Assembly (NCBI GenBank): GCA_963728285.1
Contig: CAVSJR010000003.1
Span: 1-64,000, forward strand
Direction of reading: 5' to 3'
Length of the DNA stretch: 64,000 nucleotides
Source: CAVSJR01 sp963728285
Lineage (GTDB): Bacteria > Actinomycetota > UBA4738 > HRBIN12
In this document: positions 9,514 to 18,971 of the stretch, in pieces
Layout: each line of letters starts with the position of its first letter
Numbering within the stretch: position 1 is the stretch's first letter
Position numbers and translations under genes: made by a program
The notes under the pieces: generated by a model
The model's database searches: none
What the model saw: only the letters and a program-made list of their open reading frames with translations
Told to the model about the DNA's origin: nothing

Positions 9514-9554
9514 GCGTTGTGGCGATTCCCGGCGCGGGATACGAGAATCGCGCG

Positions 9555-10145
9555 GTGGGCGACGTGGAGATCCGCGAGTACGACCCCGGCTGGCCGGCAG
9601 CCTTCCGCGACATCGCCGGCAGCCTGCGAGCCGCGCTCGGCGACATCGCCCTTCGGATCGATCACGTCGGCTCCACCTCCGTCCCGGGACTCGCCTCCAA
9701 GGACGTCATCGATGTGCAGGTCTCCGTCGCCGACGACGTGGCTCTGGGGACGGCCGCTTCCTCCCTCGAGGCGGACGGCTGGTCCAGGGAGACGGACATG
9801 GGATCGGATCACCACGTCGCCGGCACCTCGACGGATGAACGCGATTGGCGGAAGGCGGTCCTCAACGAGCCTCCCGGCCATCGGCGGGTGAACCTCCATG
9901 TGCGGGTGGAGGGTCGTCCCAATCAGCGCTACGCCCTGCTCTTTCGCGACTACCTGCGGGCTCACCCGTCCAGCGCCCGGGCATACGAGACGCTCAAGCG
10001 ACAGCTCGCCGCGCTGCTCCCGCACGATTCCGGCCGCTATGCCGACGTGAAGGACGCCGGCTGCGATCTCATCTACTTCGCTGCGGAGGAATGGGCGCAG
10101 ACGGTCGGTTGGAGGCCCGAGCCTCTCACCACATCCGAGCCGTAG
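9555..10145 (+). CDS. GrpB/UPF0157 family nucleotidyltransferase-like protein
   Basis: The sequence from GTG 9555 begins MGDVEIREYDPGWPAAF, matching the usual GrpB start, and contains the family core: IDHVGSTSVPGLASKDVIDV, the altered nucleotidyltransferase G-S-T-S loop plus the D-x-x-D/V metal segment. The later RVNLHVRVEG and FRDYLRAHP motifs are also typical. GrpB proteins are about 170-200 residues; this one is 196. The biochemical role of GrpB is poorly defined; members occur alone or fused to dephospho-CoA kinase. An upstream GTG at 9519 is an alternative start. It follows the methyltransferase closely and could be co-transcribed. Confidence 0.85.
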   Translation: MGDVEIREYDPGWPAAFRDIAGSLRAALGDIALRIDHVGSTSVPGLASKDVIDVQVSVADDVALGTAASSLEADGWSRETDMGSDHHVAGTSTDERDWRKAVLNEPPGHRRVNLHVRVEGRPNQRYALLFRDYLRAHPSSARAYETLKRQLAALLPHDSGRYADVKDAGCDLIYFAAEEWAQTVGWRPEPLTTSEP

Positions 10146-10285
10146 GGAACGCCCCACACGACGCCGGAGCCCCGGTCGGATCCGGTCCTCGCCGACCCTG
10201 GACACTACGTTTGACAGCCGTCGGGCCGAAGCATAGCTTCGGCTCGTTCGCGACCTGCCCGCCTGAACGATCGGTGGGGCACGCC

Positions 10286-11812
10286 ATGAGTACTCTCCAG
10301 GCATTGCGACGTTCGCGTATCGCGTGTGCGTTTCTCATCGCCGTGTGCACGTGGCTGGCCGTCATGGTGGTCGGGGCACGGGCCCGTGGCGCGCCCATCT
10401 GTCTCGGCGCGGCAGCGACGATCATCGGGTCGGGCGACGATGACCGCATCAGCGGAACGGCCGGCGCAGACGTCATCGCCGCCCTCGGTGGGGACGACGT
10501 CGTCGACGGCCTCGACGGAGCGGACAGGATCTGCGGCGGGGGTGGCGCCGACCGGCTGAGCGGAGGAGGCCAGCGAGACGCGGTCGCAGGCGGCATCGGG
10601 GCCGATGATCTCCGGGGCGGAGACGATCAGGACCTCGTGTCGTTCGCGTCGTCGCGGACGGGCGTGTTCGTGGATCTCGGGGCGGGTCGCGCGGTGGGCG
10701 AGGGGAACGACCGACTCGATGGGATCGAGAAGATCGAGGGCTCGTCGCACGACGACGCCCTCATCGGGAGCGAGGCGTTGAACCGCATGACGGGAGGTGT
10801 CGGGAACGACACGATCGCGGGCGGCGACGGGCGCGACCGGCTGATCGGTGAGGGCGGAAACGATTCACTGGCCGGCGACGAAGGTGACGATCGCCTCGAC
10901 GGAGGAGATGGAGTCGACGCGGCGGCGTTCTCCGTCGGTCCCGTCGTGGCGAGCCTGGCTACCGGATCCTCGACCGGGGAGGGATCGGACCTTTTGAGCG
11001 GCATCGAGGCGCTCGCCGGGTCGCAGGACAGCGACGTGCTCGAAGCCTCACCGAACGGGAGTTCGCTTCGTGGCGGGGAGGGCGCCGACGAGCTCATCGG
11101 CGGCCCGGGCGTCGATGCCCTGAGCGGCGGCTCCGGCTCCGACTCGGTGACCGGAGGCGGCGGGGACGACACCGTGCAGGGCGATGGCGGAGACGATGTC
11201 GTGGACGGTGGGGACGGGGACGACGTCGTCGACGGGGGAAGAAACGCCGACGTCGCGTCGTTCGCCTCGTCGGCGGCGGCCGTCAACGCCAATATCGCGA
11301 GCGGGACCGCGACGGGCAGCGGAGCCGACGAGCTCGTGAGTGTGGAGGGACTCCGGGGCTCGGACTTCGCCGACGTGCTGCAAGGTGACGACGACGACAA
11401 CGCCCTCTTCGGCGCGAAGGGGGCCGACGTCCTCCGAGGCGCGGACGGGAAGGACCTCCTCGAAGGAGGGCCCGGGTCCGACGCCGTGGACGGCGGGGAG
11501 CAGGAGGATACGGCGTCGTTCGCATCGGGCTCCGGCGGACCGGTCCATGTGGACCTCGCGGCCGGCACCGCGACGGGCGGCAGTGGGACGGACACGCTGG
11601 TCGCCATCGAGAGGGCGCAGGGATCTCGGTTCGGTGATCTCCTGGAGGGCGATGCCCAGAGCAACCGGCTTCAGGGAGAGGACGGGGACGACGTGATCCT
11701 CGGCAGGGACGGCGATGATCGGTTGAACGGCGGCGACGGTCGAGACCGGCTCGACGGAGGAAACGGATCGGACGAGTGCTCGAAGGGAGAGTCGAACTTC
11801 AACTGCGAGTAG
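10286..11812 (+). CDS. Secreted RTX-like protein with calcium-binding repeats
   Basis: The 508-residue product starts with a signal peptide (residues 1-35, ending near GARARGAP) and is then almost entirely RTX-type nonapeptide repeats such as GGNGSDECS, GGDGRDRLDGG and GDGGDDVVDGGDGDDVV. Blocks of nonapeptides alternate with a longer unit that begins ASFASS or equivalent and runs through a hydrophobic strand and a G-T-A-T-G segment. These proteins normally bind calcium extracellularly and fold as beta-rolls. There is no catalytic domain or type I secretion system nearby; the Sec-type signal suggests ordinary export. The ATG at 10286 gives the signal peptide. The frame is unbroken, unlike the related gene at 1-2.2 kb. 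Function unknown beyond structural or adhesive roles. Confidence 0.85.
   Translation: MSTLQALRRSRIACAFLIAVCTWLAVMVVGARARGAPICLGAAATIIGSGDDDRISGTAGADVIAALGGDDVVDGLDGADRICGGGGADRLSGGGQRDAVAGGIGADDLRGGDDQDLVSFASSRTGVFVDLGAGRAVGEGNDRLDGIEKIEGSSHDDALIGSEALNRMTGGVGNDTIAGGDGRDRLIGEGGNDSLAGDEGDDRLDGGDGVDAAAFSVGPVVASLATGSSTGEGSDLLSGIEALAGSQDSDVLEASPNGSSLRGGEGADELIGGPGVDALSGGSGSDSVTGGGGDDTVQGDGGDDVVDGGDGDDVVDGGRNADVASFASSAAAVNANIASGTATGSGADELVSVEGLRGSDFADVLQGDDDDNALFGAKGADVLRGADGKDLLEGGPGSDAVDGGEQEDTASFASGSGGPVHVDLAAGTATGGSGTDTLVAIERAQGSRFGDLLEGDAQSNRLQGEDGDDVILGRDGDDRLNGGDGRDRLDGGNGSDECSKGESNFNCE
10630..11670 (+). repeat. Four long-period repeats within the RTX protein gene
   Basis: A unit of about 45 codons recurs four times, beginning near 10637, 10919, 11252 and 11510. 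Each starts with S/A-x-F-A-S or close (VSFASSRTG, AAFSVGPV, ASFASSAAA, ASFASGSGG), continues into a beta strand and a G-x-A-x-G segment, then I-E-x-x-x-G-S and D-D-x-L. Nonapeptide blocks of different lengths separate the copies. Copies 3 and 4 are the most alike. This is read from the translated sequence. Confidence 0.7.
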
Positions 11813-11937
11813 TCAGCGCTCCGCACGTCGATCCCTGAGGGCGGGCGGAATGCAACGGGCAGGACGGCGACTCCAGACGGGTCGCCGAACGCCGGAGCCG
11901 AGGAATCCCCCCGAAGCGATCGCGACGGGGGAGCGGA

Positions 11938-13465
11938 ATGTCCGGAGACGAGCACCGCGCCTTCCCAACCCTCGCCGTCGTCGGTTCCATCGCGGGCATC
12001 GGATTCGCATCGATCATCCGCTCGCGTCCTGGTCTGTTGAACCTCACCCCCGAGACGAGCCTCCTCCCCATCCTCGGCATCGTCGCCGTCGTGGTCGGGG
12101 CCGTCACGTTCCTCTACGCGCTCCTCGAGGCGTGGCGCGGGAGGCTCTCCCTGCGACTCGTGCTCGGCCTCGCCGTCGCCTATCACGTCGTGATCCTTCT
12201 CCAGCCCCTGCCGGCCGGCGGCGACGTCTACAGCTACGCGTTCTACGGGCGCGTGATGAGCCTGCATCACGCGAATCCCTACGTGGCCACCCCCTCGATG
12301 TTTCCCCTCGATCCGATGTATCGGTTCGTTCCCACGGCGTGGGTCATCCACGCCGGATGTGTACGGGCCGCTGTTCACGCTGATGTCGGCCGCGCTGGCT
12401 CGGGGGCTCCGGGGAACGACGTCGCTCGTCTTCGCCTACCGGCTCATCGCGGTGACCGCGAGCCTCGGGATCGTGTTCCTCGTCGCCTCCCTCGCGGGGA
12501 GGATCCGTCCCGAGCGGGCCGCGTTCGCCGCCGCCGCCGTGGGGCTGAACCCTCTCGTGCTGTTGAGCGCGGTCGCCGACGCGCACAACGATCTGCTCGT
12601 CGGGCTCGCCATCATCGGGGCATTGTGGTTCGTCGCCCTGAGGAGGGAGCTCGTCGCGACAGCGCTGCTCACGGCCGGCGTGTTGATCAAGGCACCGGCT
12701 GCGATTCCCCTGTTCCTGCTGGTTGCGGCCGTCGTCGCGCACCGGGCGCCGGGGAGTCGCCTGAGGACATTCGGTGCCCATGCGGCGGTGGCGGGTGGAC
12801 TCGCGCTCGCGGCGGCGGCGCCGTTCCTGCAACGTGCAAACCCCACGCTCGGAGCCGCCGAGCTCGCGAGCCATCAGGGAGCACCGGCCGCATCCCTCTT
12901 CGTTCAGCGCCGTGTCGAATGGCTCATGTGTCGCTCGGGCATGTGCGGCCTCAGCCATTGGGCGTCCGCCGCGGTACGGCTCGCGTTCCTCCTCTCGTTC
13001 TTGATCGGCCTCTTCCTGATCGCAACCAGCCTCCTTCGTCACGAGCGTGCGACGTCGCCGGAGATCCTCGGGGCGGCGTGGGGGTGGAGCCTCCTGCTGT
13101 TCACCCTGAGCGCGCCGGTGCTGCTCCCGTGGTACGCGATCTGGACGTTGCCGCTTCTCTGGCTCCTGTCACGGGTCCCCAGGCTGGTCCTCATCACGAC
13201 GTCGATGGGCCTCCTCGTCGCGAAGGCGATCGATGATCCAGCCCGCTTCGCGGAGGTTCACGATCTCATCGTGTGGTTCGAACGCATGGGGAACCTCGTC
13301 ATCGTCGGCGCCTTCGTCTGGCTCTGGGTCGACCTCCTCCGACGATGGCGAAGGAACACGTTGCTCGATCTCGACGAGCGGCGTGCCGTGGCTCCCGTGG
13401 CCGACCCCACACCTGGAGGAGGCGCGCCCGAGTCAGCACCTCGGCCCGCGCAAGAGACCCCGTAG
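11938..13465 (+). CDS. GT-C fold membrane glycosyltransferase (mannosyltransferase-like), one frameshift
   Basis: The protein of about 508 residues is an integral membrane protein with roughly twelve hydrophobic segments. The first loop contains GGDVYSYAFYGRVMSLHHAN, resembling the acidic first-loop motif of polyprenyl-phosphomannose-dependent alpha-mannosyltransferases of Actinobacteria (MptA/MptB, GT87-like). Later features are GLNPLVLLSAVADAHNDLLV and APVLLPWYAIWTLPL, both typical of that group. The reading frame changes once near 12345-12358, between WVIHAG and MYGPLFTLMS; both halves are otherwise long and clean, so a base error is likely. The expected reaction is transfer of a hexose from a polyprenyl phosphate donor to a cell-envelope lipoglycan on the outer membrane face. 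Donor and acceptor are inferred from family only. Confidence 0.72.
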
Positions 13466-13511
13466 CGCTCTCCGATGCCTTCCGCGCGGTCTCGGACGTG
13501 GCGAGACCGAT

Positions 13512-14625
13512 CTATCGCACGGCGGCGCTTGCCTCCGCGAGATCGATCACCCCATCGTCGGCCGACCACGCGCTCCTCAGGGCGAGCGCCGCGTGGAAGG
13601 CGAACCGCTGGACGCCCGCGATGGTCCACGTCGCGATCGCATCGTTCTCCGGGTGTTCGAGAAGGAGCAGCCCGAGCCGGGAGCCTCCCGCGAGGAGGAG
13701 CGGGACGACGAGGACGTTGCGCGCGTCGGGGAACAGGCGGGCGAGCCGAAGGTCGCTCTCCCGGTCCAGCCGGCGAACGAGGACGAGCTCACGATCCGTC
13801 CACGCACGCTGCATGAGGGGATCGAGGCCGGGCTCCAGAGCCTGCCGTCCGACGGCACCGAGGGAGCCGAGCAACACCGGGTCGCCGTTCGGCGATCCGA
13901 TGAGGGCGGCCCTCGGGAAGCCGTACGCCTCGTGGAGCTCCTCGAGCAGGATTCGGGCGATGTCGGAGGGGCTCGAGCTCTGATCGAAGGCGGCGATCAT
14001 CATCGAGAGGCGCTCGAGATCGGCCTTCTGGGACCGGAGCGCCCGTTCGCTGAGCGCCGAGCACGCGATGGCCACGAGCGTGACGATCCACAACCCCGCC
14101 ACGTGCGGGATGTTCGACCAGAGCGAGGGCTCCGAGAGGTTGGTCGACGCGAGGAACCCGCCCAGGGCCGGCGATCCGGTCGCGGCCTCGAGCAGCACCA
14201 GGAAGAGCAGCGTGTGCCACAGCGCGATCTTCAGGGACGTCCGGTAGGACGTCAGCAGCGTGACGGCGACGATGTGTGCGTACACGAGGAGCCGCAATGG
14301 GCTCGCCGCGCCTCCCGTGGCATCCATGACGTACGCGAGGTAGAGGCCGTCCAGCAGCAACATGAGCTGCAGCAGGGGAAGCACTCGGTGCTTGCCGAGC
14401 CGCCGAAGCATCTGTGGAACCGCAGCCACGGCGACGTATGCGAGCGCGCTCGCGGCGAGGACCACCCGCGAGATGGCGATCGTCGGGGCCAACGCGGCCC
14501 AGCGCGATGACGACCGACGCGAAACCGATGCGGACGAGCTCGAGATACATCGCGCGCTCGGAGAGGGGCACGAGCTCCGCCGGGTCGGGGCCGGAACGGG
14601 GTCGGGCGACGAAGAGGGACCTCAT
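13512..14625 (-). CDS. Membrane protein with C-terminal GAF-like domain, one frameshift
   Basis: The N-terminal 200 residues hold about six transmembrane helices (VVLAASALAYVAVAAVPQML, LLQLMLLLDGLYLAYVMDA and others), resembling the sensor module of membrane-bound signalling proteins. A short coiled-coil linker (RSQKADLERLSMMIAAFDQS) leads to a GAF-like domain, SSPSDIARILLEELHEAYGF to VQRFAFHAALALRSAW. No histidine kinase, GGDEF, EAL or HD domain follows; the protein ends 15 residues later. The start at ATG 14625 (MRSLFVARPRSGPDPAEL) is in another frame, with one change near 14500. Its start overlaps the stop of the upstream gene in ATGA (14622-14625), indicating translational coupling. Confidence 0.68.
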
Positions 14626-15349
14626 CGGAACCTGGAGACCTCCTCGTCGAGGGATGCGAGATGGAGCCTGGGGTCGGTGCGATCCAGCCGGCTTTGCATC
14701 GCGACGAAGATGACGACGAGCACGAGCACGGCCGTCAGCGGCAGCGCCAGCCGCCGTCCCATCTCGGCGGCGATCCGACCGACGCCGATGCTGCCGTCCG
14801 TTCCGGCGCCGACGGACGAATCGCTCGGCGCCTCGGTCGCGATGGCGCCGGAGCGCACGCTCGACGAAAGGATCGGTACTGACGACGGCTCGCGTTGCGC
14901 TGCTCACGTCGGGTGCGCGATCGACCCGATGGGCCGCCGACGTGCTCATCGCCTCGGTGGGGCGCGTCGCCTCCGTGATTTCCCTCGCCCGGACCGCCGC
15001 CGCCGGGCCCGCCACCCGGAGCCGGGATTCCAGGGGATTCGGCCGTGCCGACGACGCGCTCGACCGCGTCGATCGTGCCCTCCACCGTGTCGTCCACGCG
15101 ACGCCCGATGTCTTTCACGGCGTCGCCTCCCTTCCGCGTGACCTCGCCCACATCGTCTCGAACGCCTTGCGTGAGACACGATGCATCGAGGCCGGAACAC
15201 GAGGTGCCGACGATCGCCGACGCGGAGGCCGGCGCGCCGATCCAGAGGCAGAGCGTGAGGAGGGAGGTCCCCACGAAGCTCACAAGCCGTTGCGCCCGCC
15301 TCGTGGATATCGTTCCTCGCGAACCACTCGGGGCTCCTGCCGTGGTCAT
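14622..15349 (-). CDS. Secreted, membrane-anchored protein of unknown function, frameshifted
   Basis: The start at ATG 15349 gives a signal peptide ending ASAIVGTSC. The mature part contains a helical stretch GGDAVKDIGRRVDDTVEGTI, then a Pro/Gly-rich linker. After a frame change near 14880-14940 the C-terminus has one transmembrane helix, LALPLTAVLVLVVIFVAMQS, followed by a charged cytoplasmic-type tail ending EEVSRFR. The design is an exported helix, flexible linker and membrane anchor. I do not recognise a family. The stop overlaps the start of the membrane GAF gene (ATGA), so the two products are probably made together and may interact. Confidence 0.55.
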
Positions 15350-15507
15350 GCTCTCCCCTCGGTCGTCGTCTCCGGGGTCGTCGCGACCCAGGACGATCGA
15401 ATATCCAACGAAATCGGCTCGGCGGGACATCGGCCGGACGGCTATTTCCGGGCACGTCCGAGCCTCGCACCAAGTAATGTCGGGGCTCGCCACACGAAGG
15501 ACGAGGG

Positions 15508-15912
15508 ATGGGCACGTTTCCGACCGAGGACATGGAGCTCACGCGCCTTCTCGTCGTCTCCGACGTCGAGCGGTCGCGCGCCTGGTATGTGGACGTCCTC
15601 GGCGCGACCGTCGTTCGCGAGTACGGCGGCACGTCCAGCGTGCTGCGGCTCCTCGGCAACTGGCTGCTGCTCGTGACCGGCGGCGGGCCGACCGAGGACA
15701 AGCCGACGGTGACCTTCGCGCCACCGGATGACCCCGATCGCGCGAGTGCGGAGATGATCTTCCGGGTGCCGGACTGTCGCGACGCGTATCGGACCCTCCG
15801 GGCGCGCGGTGCCGAGTTCCTGACGTCACCCGTCGACAACGGCTACGAGGTCCGAGCCTTCTTCCGGGACCCCGACGGTCACCTCTTCGAGATCAGCTCG
15901 GTTGCGGGATGA
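15508..15912 (+). CDS. VOC (glyoxalase/bleomycin resistance) family protein
   Basis: The 134-residue protein is one VOC domain made of two beta-alpha-beta-beta-beta modules: LTRLLVVSDVERSRAWYVDV starts the first and EMIFRVPDCRDAYRTLRARG the second. The C-terminal FFRDPDGHLFEISSV carries the conserved Glu/His metal position typical of this superfamily. Members include glyoxalases, extradiol dioxygenases and drug-binding proteins; no specific substrate can be assigned. The ATG at 15508 directly precedes the domain. It is transcribed divergently from the membrane/GAF operon, with a 158-base gap. Confidence 0.85.
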   Translation: MGTFPTEDMELTRLLVVSDVERSRAWYVDVLGATVVREYGGTSSVLRLLGNWLLLVTGGGPTEDKPTVTFAPPDDPDRASAEMIFRVPDCRDAYRTLRARGAEFLTSPVDNGYEVRAFFRDPDGHLFEISSVAG

Positions 15913-16047
15913 CACGCGCGACGCTCAGGAACGGCGCCGGGACGACGCGTCGCAACGCCTGTGAGCTCCGCCGGCGAATTGACCAGAGAGATTCTCGGCA
16001 CATAAGGTAAGCGCACGTTCGACCGGCGCCCGCGGGGAGTTCGATCC

Positions 16048-16950
16048 ATGAGACGGCTGTTCGCGGCGATGATGCTCGTCGGAGCCAGCGTGCTCTGGAC
16101 GGCGGGAACGCCCGCCCTCGCCGCGTTCCCGGGCGCCAACGGCCGAATCGTGTTCGACAACCTGTTCTCGGGGTCGTCGCAGATCTACAGCGTTCGCCCC
16201 GACGGGACCGGTCTGCGCCAGCTGACGAACTTCCCCGAGGGCTCGTGGGCCTGGCAGCCGCGCGTGTCCGCCGACGGTCGCAGCATCGTGTTCCTCGTGA
16301 GCACCGAGGGGGAGAACGATCAGGTGTGGCTGATGCGCTCGGACGGGGCGGATCAGCATCCCCTCGCGCCGGAGCCCGACTGGAGTGGCGGCGGCCCGGG
16401 CTTCACGCCCGACGGAGAGCGGATCGTCTACTCGCGTTGCGGGAGCTACGTCCCCGCCTATCGGACGTGTCACATCGTGTCGGTCCGCAGGGATGGGACC
16501 GGGATGCGAACGATCGTCGGCGGCACCTGGCATCCGGTCGAGCCGGTGGTCTCGCCGGACGGGTCGACCGTCGCCTACGTCAGCGACAAGGGTGGATACG
16601 ACGCCCGCCTCTGGCTCGTGGACGCCGACGGAACGGATGCTCGCACGATCGGTCCGACGTTCGGCGTCGAGCGTCTCTCGTGGGCGCCCGACGGCTCGCG
16701 CATCGCCTTCACCGGCAACTTCCGGCACGGAGCCATCCACACCATCGCCCCCGATGGCAGCGATCGGGAGAAGGTCGTCCCGCATGCGATCTTCCCCGCC
16801 TGGTCGCCGAACGGGCGGTGGCTCGTCTATCGAACCGGATCGAGCGGCGACCTGGAACGAGCGCGCGCGGACGGGACCCACGCCACGTCCGTCGTGAGCT
16901 CCGATGCCGTCCCCGAGATCGCCTTCTCGGATTGGGGGGTGGCACGATGA
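16048..16950 (+). CDS. Secreted TolB-like WD40 beta-propeller protein
   Basis: A signal peptide (MRRLFAAMMLVGASVLWTAG, cleaved after ALAAF) is followed by six TolB/PD40-type blades. Each blade has the S/A-x-D-G-x-x-I/V-x-F/Y pattern: VSADGRSIVFLVS, FTPDGERIVYSR, VSPDGSTVAYVSD, WAPDGSRIAFTGN and WSPNGRWLVYRTG. The start of the mature protein, PGANGRIVFDNLFSG, is the usual opening blade. There is no Pal/TolA context, so this is a free exported propeller rather than part of the Tol system. The last codons overlap the start of the next gene in ATGA (16947-16950), so the two related products are translationally coupled. Confidence 0.85.
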   Translation: MRRLFAAMMLVGASVLWTAGTPALAAFPGANGRIVFDNLFSGSSQIYSVRPDGTGLRQLTNFPEGSWAWQPRVSADGRSIVFLVSTEGENDQVWLMRSDGADQHPLAPEPDWSGGGPGFTPDGERIVYSRCGSYVPAYRTCHIVSVRRDGTGMRTIVGGTWHPVEPVVSPDGSTVAYVSDKGGYDARLWLVDADGTDARTIGPTFGVERLSWAPDGSRIAFTGNFRHGAIHTIAPDGSDREKVVPHAIFPAWSPNGRWLVYRTGSSGDLERARADGTHATSVVSSDAVPEIAFSDWGVAR

Positions 16951-17993
16951 GGCGCCTCGGACGCATCCTCACCGCGGTGCTGATGACCGCCGCGCTTGGC
17001 TCCGGCGTTGGGGCGCCCGCCTCGGTTCGCGCGGCTCCGCTCAACGGCCGAATCCTCTTCACCCACTGCGACGATGAGCAGGGCTGCCAGATCTATACGG
17101 CGAACCCCGATGGATCCGCGATCCGCCAGGTAACGAGCGGCGCCGACAGCTTCTTCGGGGATTGGTCACCCGACGGAAAGACGATCGCCTACGTCACAAC
17201 CGCGGGCGGCGATGCGGCGATCTGGATCGCCGCAGCCGACGGGTCCTACGCTCAGCAGCTGACGCGCGACGATCGGCACTCCGATCCCCTCTGGCCTCGC
17301 TTCACGCCGAACGGCCGCCGGATCCTGTTCACGAACTGCCTGGGCGAGGACTGCGACGGCGGCATCGGCTCGGTGCGGCCGGACGGGACGCACGAGCACC
17401 TCATCACCCCGAACAGCCACGATTCCTACAACCTCGCGGACGCCTCGCCGGGCGGAGGCCGGATGACGTACATGCGGTGGCACGTGGATGGCGTGAAGAT
17501 GGCGATCTACGTCTCGCGAGCCGACGGCTCCCAGGAGCGACGCGTCTCACCTCCGCGCCTTCAGGGCTGGCTGCCGGACTGGTCGCCCGCGGGCGGTGCG
17601 ATCGCGTTCGCGAGCGAGGTCTTCTTCGATCGTCCCGCGCCCGCGCTCTACGCCGTGCGGCCGGACGGTAGCGGCCTGCGCGCTCTGACGCACCCGCCCT
17701 ACCCACACTCGGACTGGAACCCGTCGTACTCGCCCGACGGAACGAGGATCCTGTTCAACTCCGATCGCCGCTATGCGGACTACTGCTGCGGCGACCTCTT
17801 CACGATCGACGCCGAGGGAGGAAACCTTCAGCCGATCCGGCTGCCCTTCGACGCGTACGATCCGCGGTGGGGGAGCGCTCCGCCGCTGCGGGCCGGCACG
17901 GGCGCCGACGTGCGGGTGGCCCAGCGCCTCGGGGGACCTCCCTGCAGCTCCGTGTTGGCCCTCCGCGACTCGGCGGTGTGCCCGGCCGGCTGA
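16947..17993 (+). CDS. Secreted TolB-like beta-propeller protein (second of pair)
   Basis: The 348-residue protein has a signal peptide (MRRLGRILTAVLMTAALGSG, cleavage near RAAPL) and PD40-type blades: WSPDGKTIAYVT, FTPNGRRILFTN, WSPAGGAIAFAS and YSPDGTRILFNSD. Cysteine pairs (HCDDEQGCQ, NCLGEDCDGG, YCCGD, and PPCSSV with AVCPAG at the end) suggest disulfides in the exported protein. It resembles the preceding gene in design but shares limited sequence outside the blade motifs. The ATG at 16947 overlaps the upstream stop. The role is unknown; such proteins often bind ligands or peptides on the cell surface. Confidence 0.85.
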   Translation: MRRLGRILTAVLMTAALGSGVGAPASVRAAPLNGRILFTHCDDEQGCQIYTANPDGSAIRQVTSGADSFFGDWSPDGKTIAYVTTAGGDAAIWIAAADGSYAQQLTRDDRHSDPLWPRFTPNGRRILFTNCLGEDCDGGIGSVRPDGTHEHLITPNSHDSYNLADASPGGGRMTYMRWHVDGVKMAIYVSRADGSQERRVSPPRLQGWLPDWSPAGGAIAFASEVFFDRPAPALYAVRPDGSGLRALTHPPYPHSDWNPSYSPDGTRILFNSDRRYADYCCGDLFTIDAEGGNLQPIRLPFDAYDPRWGSAPPLRAGTGADVRVAQRLGGPPCSSVLALRDSAVCPAG

Positions 17994-18042
17994 GCCGCAC
18001 GCGCGATCCGGCGCCGAGAGCGTGGTCGTTGGGTCCGAGGGC

Positions 18043-18920
18043 TCAGGTCAAACAGGTTCCGAGCTCGGGACCGAAGATGTCCCGACAGGCCGGAAGTCGT
18101 CGGTCCGTTCGGACGGCGTCCACCACGGCGGCGACGGCGGAGGCGATGATGGCCGGCCGCTCGTCGTGGATGAAGTGACCCACGCCGTCCGCCCGCACGT
18201 GGATCACGTCGGTTCCGAGGGTCGCGAGCCTGGCTTGTTGCCTCACGAAGCTCGGCACGGCCCATGCGGGGATGCCCTCATCGTCGTACGTGTCCTGCGA
18301 GACGACCACCGAGGGACGCGATCCGAGCGGCGCGGCCTCCAACACCTGGTGCTTCGTCGCCTCGATGTCGGTCACCCGACCACCGTCGATCCAGGGCGTG
18401 GTGTCCCACTCGGGCCAGAGATCGATCTCCCACGCCGTCGAGACCGCCTCGAACACGAAGCCCGCCACCTCGGAGGGGTACCTGTCCGCGAACACGCGAG
18501 CGATGAGGCCGCCGTAGGAGTGGGCCACGAGCACGTAGGGCGGCGCGACGTCGGCCTCCCCGAGCACCGCGTGGAGCTCCGCGGCCTGAAGGCCCGCCGT
18601 CGGGGCATCGACGCCCCTGGGCCTCCGCGCGCTTGAGCCCGTGCCGGCCCTGTCGTAGGCGCAGACCTGGGTGTCGATGGGATCGAGGACGGGCACGAGT
18701 CCCGCCCACGACCTCGTCCCCGCCGCGTCCAGCCCCGCCTCGAGGATCACGGCCGGGCTGCCCTCGCCCCGGCACACGTACGACAAGGCTGCCCGCCCGC
18801 GTCCGCCCTGCCGCGCACCTCGATCGGTCGCTTCGCCTGGTTTGCGGCGACGTCGGGATCCCGTTGGCACGCCACCGCCGCGAGGATCAACGCCGCGACG
18901 GCGCCTGCGCGAACCGTCAT
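18043..18920 (-). CDS. Alpha/beta-hydrolase, probable lipoprotein, frameshifted N-terminus
   Basis: The core is an alpha/beta-hydrolase: PAVILEAGLDAAG gives the oxyanion region, CAYDRAGTGSS the strand-turn before the cap, VLVAHSYGGLIARVFADRYP the nucleophile elbow (S in H-S-Y-G-G) and GVGHFIHDERP the catalytic His. The N-terminus in another frame, from ATG 18920, reads MTVRAGAVAALILAAVACQR, a plausible lipoprotein signal with Cys 18. A frame change near 18810-18830 links them. Likely an esterase or amidase acting outside the membrane; the substrate is unknown. It ends the leftward SDR/IclR/ALDH group and may share its transcript. Confidence 0.7.
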
Positions 18921-18971
18921 CGATCGATGACGTGCCGGCGGGTCGATCGCTCTCCGGAGGTCGGGACCGTC

